From DATATB01 sp036268995 (GTDB taxonomy: Bacteria; Planctomycetota; Planctomycetia; Pirellulales; PNKZ01), in the NCBI GenBank assembly GCA_036268995.1, contig DATATB010000152.1:1-19195 (forward strand): a DNA stretch of 19,195 bases, in the 5' to 3' direction. The notes below the pieces were generated by a model that made no database searches, had not been told where the DNA came from, and saw nothing but the letters and a program-made list of their open reading frames with translations. Shown here in pieces: positions 13,510 through 19,195 of the stretch. Every line of letters starts with the position of its first letter. Position 1 is the stretch's first letter. Both the position numbers and the translations under genes were made by a program.

Positions 13510-14138
13510 ACGGTGGCGAGCGTGGCGGAGGGCAGAACGAAGGACATCGATAGGCCCGAAGGGGCGGAAGTCGTTAGACAAGGGCGTGAGCCCCTGGAAC
13601 AGGCGTGCGACGAGATCGTCGAGCCCTGAAAGGGCGGTAGAGTCTGTCGCCCCTTCAGGGCTGAGCGTCATAGGTGCGATGGCGTCCAGGGGCTCACGCC
13701 CCTGGCTATTGACTTGGGCCCCTTCGGGGCGAAGAACGGGCGGCGGTCGCCGTCCGCGAGCAAGACGCGAGCGCGTTGAATGCATCCTATGCCGGATGAT
13801 CGGCATTCCGTTTATGGTGCCCGCGGCCAATCGTATCGGCCGATACGTAGCAACAGATCTGGACTCGGCTGGCGCCAGCAGCGATCATAAGTGGTGGTTC
13901 TAACGAAGTTGTAATCCGCCGGTGTTGGAAAAAGCCGATGTCGTGGTGGATGATGAGTTTACGGGGCGAAGATTGAAGCTTGTCTTGAACGGGATCCTCA
14001 CCCCGATCGCGCGGGGTCGCGGGGGCGAACTTTCGGATCCTCTTTGCCGCTTCGGCGATCGCCGGCTCCCGATGCATGGATGGCCTAAAATAGCGTGTCC
14101 TGGCAGCTAAGTTCCTAGCCCGTAAGGCGGATCGTTCG
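13510..14138. other. Spacer containing a nested palindrome; no gene seen
   Basis: This 630-base gap lies between the GTPase and the RND permease. Bases 13554-13730 are a nested palindrome (listed separately). The remainder has only short frames without protein-like composition. ACCCCG/CGGGGT (about 14000-14017) can form a short hairpin, and TAAAAT (about 14088) is a weak -10 candidate for the RND gene. No adaptor-protein remnant is visible. Confidence 0.5.
13554..13730. repeat. Nested palindromic element of about 177 bases
   Basis: The outer arms, 13554-13598 and 13685-13730, are imperfect reverse complements (roughly 38 of 45 positions match by eye). They share CCGAAGGGGC and GGGCGTGAGCCCCTGGA. 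Inside them, AGCCCTGAAAGGGC (13622-13635) pairs with GCCCCTTCAGGGCT (13649-13662). The arms also contain the self-complementary core GGGGCTCACGCCCC. The structure looks like a REP- or MITE-like extragenic palindrome downstream of the GTPase gene. No coding capacity or target duplication is evident. Confidence 0.8.
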
Positions 14139-17100
14139 ATGGTCGGAAAACTGATTCAATGGGCCACCGAAAGCCCGCTGGTGGTGCTGCTGTTGGCCGT
14201 GGGGCTGATGGTGGTCGGCGGCTATTCGTTTTTCAACGTGAACATCGAAGCGTATCCCGATCCGGCGCCGGCCATCATCGAAGTCGTGGCCCAATTCCCG
14301 GGTGCTTCGGCCGAGGAGGTCGAACGCCAGGTGACCATTCCGGTGGAAGTCGCCTTGGCGGGCATGCCCGGACTGAAGTACACGCGCACGAAGACGATGT
14401 TCGGGCTGGCCCACTTTCGCAACCAATTCGAATACGGCATCGACTACTTGGCTGCCCGGCAGGAAGTGATCAACCGCCTGCGCGATGCCGAATTGCCTGA
14501 TAAGGTCACGCCGCAAATTTCGCCGGCCTCGCCGATCGGCGAGATTCTGCGCTACACGCTGACCAGCCCCAAGGACGCGACGGGGCACGACATCTATACG
14601 GACAACGATCTGAAGTCGCTCAACGACTGGACGTTGATCCGCGAGTTCCGCCGCGTGCCGCGGATTGCCGGCGTGGTCAGCTCGGGCTTGCAGGTCAAGC
14701 GGTACGAGATCCAGCCCGACCCCGATCGGCTCAAGGAATACGGCATCACGCTCGATCAGTTGCAAGCGGCGATTTCCAACAGCAACGCGAACGTGGGTGG
14801 CAACTACATTGTGCGCGGCTCGTCGATCGAGATCGTGCGCGGTATTGGTCTGATCGGCGGCGGCGAAGATCCGATGACGCTGGCCATGGCGGCGGCCACG
14901 CCCCAAGAGGCGGCCGGCATTTTGCGCGACGAAGAGAACCGCCGCATTCAAGAGATCCGCCAGATCGTGATCACCGCGACCAACAACGTGCCCACCCGGG
15001 TGGAACACGTCGTCGACGGCGGCCCGTTGGCACGCGGCCAGGCGATCGGCGCTCGCGGCGTGATCGTCGGCCACCAAACCCGGCAGGGCCAATTGGGCAT
15101 TCGGATGCCGAAGTTGGACGATCAAAAGAAGGAGATCTTCAAGGCCGACGGCGAGCGCGAATACATCGATGATCCGGACATGATCCAGAGCGTGATCCTG
15201 CTGCGCAAAAACGAGCATTCGATTCCGGCGCTTGAGGACGTGCTGCAGAAAATCGAGGAGTTGAACGAATCGCCCGGCCGGATGCTGCCGGGCGTCAAGA
15301 TCGAGGCCTTTTACAACCGGGCACGGCTGATCGACGTCACGACCGAAACGGTCCACGAAAACCTGATCCTGGGCATGGTCCTGGTGACGATCATCCTGCT
15401 GATGTTCCTCAGCAACGTGCGCAGCGCGCTGATCGTGGCCGTCAACATTCCGTTGGCGCTGATGTTCGCTTTCGCCGTGCTGTATTTGCGCGGCAAAAGC
15501 GCCAACCTGCTGTCGATCGGGGCGGTGGACTTCGGCATCATCGTCGATTCGTCGGTGATCATGGTCGAGAACATCTACCGGCACATCAGCTCGGGCGAGC
15601 ACGCTGGTCTGAGCTTGCGCGAACGCATTTTGCGATCGTGCCGCGAAGTGGAACGCAGCTTGTTCTTCACCACCGCCATCATGGTCTGCGCGTTTTTGCC
15701 GCTGTTCACCATGAAAGGGCCCGAAGGCCAGATCTTCGGCCCCATGGCCGATACGTACGCCTTCGCCCTGGGCGGGGCGCTGATCCTGGCGCTGACCGTG
15801 GCCCCCGTGCTGTGCCTGCTGTCGTTCAAGAACCTGCGGCCGGCCCGCGACAATTTGCTCGTGCGCACACTCAAGCAGCGCTACCTGTGGCAATTGGATG
15901 TCTGCCTGCGCTATCGCTGGGTGACGATGGGCGTCATGGTCGGCTTGATGGTCTTTACGCTGGCGCTGCTGCCCTTTTTGGGCCGCGAGTTCATGCCCGA
16001 GCTGGAAGAGGGCAACATGATCGTGCGTGGCACGTTTCCGGTGAACGTGTCGCTCGAAGAAGCCGCGTCCGTATCGGCCAAGGTGCGGGAACTGCTGTGG
16101 AAGTTTCCCGAGGTGATGCTGGTGACCTCGCCCATCGGCCGGCCGGACGACGGTACGGATCCCACCGGTTACTACAACGTGGAATGCTTCGTGCCGATGC
16201 ACGCGCCGGACGACTGGCCGGTGCCGCCGGGTTGGACGCGCCGCCGGACCAAGGCTGAGTTGATTCATGCCATGGACCTGGAGTTGAACCGCAATCTCAT
16301 CGGCGTCAACTGGGACTTTTCGCAGATGATCCGCGACAACGTGCTCGAGGCGCTATCGGGCGTCAAAGGCGAGAACTCGGTCAAGATCATCGGTCCCAAC
16401 CTCGACGAGCTGGAGACGCTGGCCGAGCAATTCAATTCCACAATGTCGCGCATCCCGGGCATCAAGGATCCCGGCATCTTTCACATCAAGGGGCAATCCA
16501 ACGTTGCCTTGCAAGTGGACCGCGCCAAATGCGCCATGTGGAGCGTGAGCGTGGCCGACGTGGAGGACGTGGTGCAATCGGCCGTGGGCGGCATGCCGTT
16601 CACGCAAATGATCGAAGGCGAGCGCATCTTCGACGTGTCGCTCCGCTGGCCCGAGCGCCTGCGCTCCGACCAGGAATCGATTCTGAATATCCCCGTCGAT
16701 ACCAAAAACAACATCACCGGCGCCGTGGCGGCCACGTCGCAAACCCCGTTCACCGGCGCCAGCACGGGGCTGGCCGTGACGGGCACGAGCCTGGCGATGC
16801 CGGCCGTTACCGGCAGCATGTACAACCCCGCCTCCGCCGGTCTCAACCGCGTTCCGCGGCGGCGTCTGATCGACCTGGTCACGCCGCTCAACAGCCGCGG
16901 CCAGCCGGATCCGCACGGACAATTTCTGCGTCCCGGAGCTTCGACCATCGCCCGCGAACAAGGCAACCGCCTGATTGCGGTCAAGTTCGGCGTGCGCGGT
17001 CGCGACCTGGCCAGCACCGTGGCCGAGGCGCAGGCCAAAACCGCGCCGTTGCTCGAAAACAAGCGCGGCTACCGCACCATGTGGAGCGGCGAATTTCAGC

Positions 17101-17636
17101 AAATGCAAGAGGCCGAAGCCCGGCTGATGATGATCATCCCGCTATCGTTGGGGCTGATCATGGTCATGCTCTATCTGGCCTTCCGCTCGCTGCTGGACGC
17201 CGTGCTGGTGTTTTCCAACGTGGCCGCGTTGTCGATGGGAGGCGTGTGGGCCTTGCTGCTGACGCGAACCAATTTCAGTATATCGGCCGCGGTCGGATTC
17301 ATCTCGATTTTCGGCGTCGCCATCATGGACGGCCTGTTGATGATCTCGTACTTCAATCAACTCCGCTACCAGGGGCTGACGCTGCACGACGCCATCATGC
17401 AGGGGGCCGAAAAACGCGTGCGCCCCGTGATGATGACCGCGCTGACCGCCATTTTCGGGCTCTTGCCCGCGGCGGTGAGCCACAAGATCGGCGCGCAGAC
17501 GCAACGTCCGCTGGCCATCGTCGTGGTCGGCGGCATGATCAGCACGTTGTTCCTCACTCGCTATCTCATGCCCGTGCTCTACAGCTTCTACGGGCATCGT
17601 CCGCCGAGCGAAGAATCGGGGCGGATGGCGCACTAG
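14139..17636 (+). CDS. RND efflux permease, heavy-metal (CzcA/CusA) type
   Basis: This 1165-aa inner-membrane proton-driven exporter belongs to the HME branch of RND transporters. TM1 is at residues 13-33. A large periplasmic loop (FFNVNIEAYPDPAP...) follows. The TM cluster at 405-560 contains DFGIIVDSSVIMVEN (464-478). Its Asp464, Asp470 and Glu477 match the D-x5-D-x6-E spacing that defines CzcA-like metal exporters. A second periplasmic loop runs from about 617 to 990, and a second TM cluster from 995 to 1150. The protein is longer than CusA/CzcA (about 1040 aa) because of periplasmic insertions near 243-272, 310-346 and 857-907, the last one rich in Thr, Ala and Gly. AAGGCGG precedes the ATG at 14139 at useful spacing. 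No periplasmic adaptor or outer-membrane factor gene lies in the window, so its partners must be elsewhere. The metal or drug substrate is not determinable. Confidence 0.9.
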   Translation: MVGKLIQWATESPLVVLLLAVGLMVVGGYSFFNVNIEAYPDPAPAIIEVVAQFPGASAEEVERQVTIPVEVALAGMPGLKYTRTKTMFGLAHFRNQFEYGIDYLAARQEVINRLRDAELPDKVTPQISPASPIGEILRYTLTSPKDATGHDIYTDNDLKSLNDWTLIREFRRVPRIAGVVSSGLQVKRYEIQPDPDRLKEYGITLDQLQAAISNSNANVGGNYIVRGSSIEIVRGIGLIGGGEDPMTLAMAAATPQEAAGILRDEENRRIQEIRQIVITATNNVPTRVEHVVDGGPLARGQAIGARGVIVGHQTRQGQLGIRMPKLDDQKKEIFKADGEREYIDDPDMIQSVILLRKNEHSIPALEDVLQKIEELNESPGRMLPGVKIEAFYNRARLIDVTTETVHENLILGMVLVTIILLMFLSNVRSALIVAVNIPLALMFAFAVLYLRGKSANLLSIGAVDFGIIVDSSVIMVENIYRHISSGEHAGLSLRERILRSCREVERSLFFTTAIMVCAFLPLFTMKGPEGQIFGPMADTYAFALGGALILALTVAPVLCLLSFKNLRPARDNLLVRTLKQRYLWQLDVCLRYRWVTMGVMVGLMVFTLALLPFLGREFMPELEEGNMIVRGTFPVNVSLEEAASVSAKVRELLWKFPEVMLVTSPIGRPDDGTDPTGYYNVECFVPMHAPDDWPVPPGWTRRRTKAELIHAMDLELNRNLIGVNWDFSQMIRDNVLEALSGVKGENSVKIIGPNLDELETLAEQFNSTMSRIPGIKDPGIFHIKGQSNVALQVDRAKCAMWSVSVADVEDVVQSAVGGMPFTQMIEGERIFDVSLRWPERLRSDQESILNIPVDTKNNITGAVAATSQTPFTGASTGLAVTGTSLAMPAVTGSMYNPASAGLNRVPRRRLIDLVTPLNSRGQPDPHGQFLRPGASTIAREQGNRLIAVKFGVRGRDLASTVAEAQAKTAPLLENKRGYRTMWSGEFQQMQEAEARLMMIIPLSLGLIMVMLYLAFRSLLDAVLVFSNVAALSMGGVWALLLTRTNFSISAAVGFISIFGVAIMDGLLMISYFNQLRYQGLTLHDAIMQGAEKRVRPVMMTALTAIFGLLPAAVSHKIGAQTQRPLAIVVVGGMISTLFLTRYLMPVLYSFYGHRPPSEESGRMAH

Positions 17637-17640
17637 TGGA

Positions 17641-17699
17641 AGTGAAAAACGAAAAGTGAAAAGTGAAAAATGCCGAGGCGCTGCTGCGCCGTGATTCAC
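17641..17699. terminator. GTGAAAA repeat and hairpin between convergent genes
   Basis: Directly after the RND stop codon come several GTGAAAA units (GAAGTGAAAAACGAAAAGTG...). They are followed by a GGCGC-TGCT-GCGCC hairpin and then GTGATTCACTTT, whose TTCACT pairs with the AGTGAA upstream. The result is a composite hairpin in the 68-base gap between two converging genes, which is a natural place for a bidirectional terminator. The units are the same as those around the uvrA stop codon (2494-2605). Confidence 0.5.
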
Positions 17700-17704
17700 T
17701 TTAG

Positions 17705-18457
17705 TCAAATTGCGCGGCCGATGGCGACCGGATGCTCGTTCAGTTTGCCGGTGGCTGATCTCCAGTGATAGCCGAGGATGCGGCCTCTGGAGTCGGTATC
17801 GAGCCAGATGATGCCGCTGCCCAGGCCGGTCGTGCCCTTGGGCCGCGTGTCCGAGGCGTGGGGCGTGGCGGTCGAGTCGAGAATGCGGATGCGCCATTGC
17901 CCGGGCCGCTCGAGCACGGGCGAATCGGCGATGATCATTACGTGCCCCGTGTTTTCGCCCTTCTTGTGTTCCTCTTTCCACCAGGCGAGCACGTCGCCGG
18001 GCCGCGCGTCTTGCACCTGGCCAACGGCCTGCCAGCCGACGATTCGGCCTTGCTCGGTGGAGGCAAAGGCCGCATAAAAATCCTCGGCCAACGGCCGCTT
18101 GCGACCGGCTTTGCGCAGCGGGATCACGGCCACGTGTTCGGGCGAAACGGCCGCCAGCACGGTGGCCACAAAGCCCGAGCAATCCACTTCGCACACGCCG
18201 CGCTGCGGATCGATCTTGGTCGTATGGCTATAGGATGAAGTCGGAAACGCCGCGAGCATCTGCCGCGCCTGGCCGACGATCCGCTCGCCCAGTTTCGACT
18301 GGGCATCTTTTGCGCCGGCTGCTTTTCCGGCCCGCGCGGCGGTCGATGGTTTGATTGCCGCGGGCTGCTGGGCCTCTGCCGGCATCGCTGCTGACCGCGC
18401 GGCCGCCGCGGCGATCACCACGATGAGCGACCACTTTCCGCGCCTGTTCGATTGCAT
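17705..18457 (-). CDS. Secreted NlpC/P60-like cysteine hydrolase
   Basis: This 250-aa protein begins with a signal peptide: basic MQSNRRGK, a hydrophobic SLIVVIAAAAA core, and a likely cleavage near AEA-QQ (about residue 29). An Ala/Lys-rich linker follows, then a papain-like domain. VDCSGFVATVL (91-101) supplies the nucleophile Cys93 in the typical NlpC/P60 DCSGF setting, and TGHVMII (170-176) supplies His172. RPGDVLAW (152-159) is the usual strand before the His motif. Family members cut peptide stems in cell-wall peptidoglycan, or are amidases acting in the envelope; the substrate here is inferred. A GTG at 18463 is in frame, but the ATG at 18457 is preferred because AAGG lies 8 bases before it. 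It converges with the RND gene. Confidence 0.75.
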   Translation of the reverse strand: MQSNRRGKWSLIVVIAAAAARSAAMPAEAQQPAAIKPSTAARAGKAAGAKDAQSKLGERIVGQARQMLAAFPTSSYSHTTKIDPQRGVCEVDCSGFVATVLAAVSPEHVAVIPLRKAGRKRPLAEDFYAAFASTEQGRIVGWQAVGQVQDARPGDVLAWWKEEHKKGENTGHVMIIADSPVLERPGQWRIRILDSTATPHASDTRPKGTTGLGSGIIWLDTDSRGRILGYHWRSATGKLNEHPVAIGRAI

Positions 18458-18755
18458 GCCCACTGCCTTGGTTCTTGGTTTGAATCGAGTGTCGTCAGCC
18501 GCTTTGGCTCGACGTGCAATCCGCAGAAAATTCTAACTACGGATGCCGTGCGTGAACATGGATGCGAGCACCGGCCTTGGCGATCGAAAGCAAACTTATC
18601 TCGCGGATCGTGTCGCTGCCGCGGCTTCTGGGGCACTAGCCGATCGTTTATCGAAGATCGTTGGCAAAACAGGCTCGGGGACGTGCGAGACGATATAATG
18701 CGATTTGCCGGTCCTGACTCGCCCTGGCATTTTGATTTTGAGATGGCGCGTGCCA
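18458..18755. promoter_or_regulatory. Divergent promoter region with a TATAAT box
   Basis: This 298-base spacer lies between the NlpC/P60-like gene (minus) and a small membrane protein gene (plus). A perfect TATAAT is at 18694-18699, about 57 bases before the ATG at 18756. No good -35 sits at 16-18 bases (TTGGCA at 18661 is too far), so the promoter is only a candidate. Reading frames here have poor composition and no gene is called. Confidence 0.35.
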
Positions 18756-19028
18756 ATGGAGAAGAGCAAGCGAAAACGGGCGCCTGGGCTTGCCCTGCAA
18801 ATGATTTGCTGGGTGGGCGTTTGGATCGCGACGACGTGCCTTACCTATTCGGCCCAGGCGGGATGGCTGCACCAATTCATTGCTGCCGGCCTGTTTACTG
18901 CCTTATTCGGGGGAATAATGTGGACTATCTTTTCGATTATTCGCGGCGCCCAATCGAGCGACCGCGGTTATCAGCCGCCGAATGATCAGTCGGGCGTTTC
19001 GGTTCCGATCGAGGGCCCTCATTGTTGA
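18756..19028 (+). CDS. Small two-helix membrane protein (90 aa)
   Basis: The 90-aa product has a basic N-terminus (MEKSKRKRAP) and two hydrophobic helices at about 12-30 and 41-63. A polar C-terminal tail (RGAQSSDRGYQPPNDQ...) ends in Cys. The positive-inside rule places both termini in the cytoplasm. No family is recognised. The frame is open from 18705, but the ATG at 18756 is preferred because the basic start fits a membrane protein. The stop lies 28 bases before the right terminal repeat, so the gene appears complete. Confidence 0.5.
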   Translation: MEKSKRKRAPGLALQMICWVGVWIATTCLTYSAQAGWLHQFIAAGLFTALFGGIMWTIFSIIRGAQSSDRGYQPPNDQSGVSVPIEGPHC

Positions 19029-19056
19029 AAGAAAGGGGTCGGGAGTCTTTAAAAAA
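19029..19056. repeat. GAAAGGGGTCGGGAGTCTTT repeat-like segment
   Basis: The short stretch GAAAGGGGTCGGGAGTCTTT followed by A6 abuts the right terminal repeat. From general familiarity, sequences of the type GAAAGGGGTCrGGAGTCTTT recur at the edges of REP-type repeats in planctomycete genomes. It is not part of the exact inverted repeat, which starts at 19057. Confidence 0.35.
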
Positions 19057-19194
19057 GGGTCTTCAGCGGAATCTGTGGGTGAAAAGCGTTGTTTGAACGA
19101 AGGCGAAGAATGCAGTGGATCGGCTATCGCCGCAGTTGTTTCTGGCGTTCACGCAGACCAGGGGGGCTCATTGCCGCCCCTGGACCCCGGCTAG
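19057..19194. repeat. Right copy of the 138-base terminal inverted repeat
   Basis: These bases are the exact reverse complement of 1-138. The outer end reads CCCCGGCTAGC, and its GCTAGC is itself palindromic. This copy lies outside any credible gene, whereas the left copy truncates the GloVer gene. The reading frame that crosses it has no protein-like character. Confidence 0.93.
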
Positions 19195-19195
19195 C

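Noticed and set aside
13922..14110. A 62-codon frame before the RND gene
   Set aside because: Its composition is not protein-like and it has no ribosome binding site or family resemblance, so it is probably chance.
14115..16268. A minus-strand open frame of 717 codons opposite the RND permease
   Set aside because: It is antisense to a conserved transporter, with His/Arg/Gln-rich composition and no recognisable motif.

Overview
The window looks like a GC-rich chromosomal segment from a planctomycete (Planctomycetota, probably a Pirellulales-like lineage). The pointers are an N-terminal FERLEDRHLLA motif of the LExR-xLL type on a predicted exported repeat protein, a double-length fused UvrA of the kind known from the PVC superphylum (Chlamydia has one too), few Shine-Dalgarno sequences, and spacers full of short palindromic repeats. 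The lineage is inferred from these features and no phylogeny was run.

Layout. The outermost 138 bases at each end (1-138 and 19057-19194) are perfect inverted copies of one another. On the left, the copy cuts into the 3' end of a GloVer-type tandem-repeat protein gene (99-1202, minus). Next on the minus strand, in order of transcription, come a very large uvrA (9688 to 2600; 2362 aa, two complete UvrA units plus an unfamiliar 340-aa tail), a CBM9-like domain protein (2492 to 1782) and a small cupin (1843 to 1499) that overlaps it. The uvrA 3' end and the start of the CBM9-like gene are separated by an array of GTGAAAA-type heptamers.

From about 9.75 kb the gene direction changes to plus. A repeat-rich stretch (about 9.88-11.62 kb) holds a 78-aa hypothetical protein, a 47-aa possible protein, an 82-aa two-helix membrane protein with a 35-aa one-helix ORF overlapping its stop codon, and several dispersed palindromic repeats. 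A 628-aa dynamin/Era-like GTPase follows (11623-13509). A 630-base spacer with a nested palindrome of about 177 bases comes next, then a 1165-aa heavy-metal-type RND permease (14139-17636). The permease converges on a secreted NlpC/P60-like cysteine hydrolase (17705-18457, minus). A 90-aa two-helix membrane protein (18756-19028, plus) precedes the right terminal repeat.

The genes do not form one obvious pathway. They look like housekeeping and envelope genes (DNA repair, metal efflux, wall hydrolysis, membrane GTPase) separated by repeats. The observations most worth following up are the duplicated C-terminal extension of the fused UvrA, the inverted repeat that bounds the window and truncates a gene, and the heptamer array that recurs at the 3' ends of uvrA and the RND gene. 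I see no phage, CRISPR, toxin-antitoxin or biosynthetic system, and no tRNA or rRNA.
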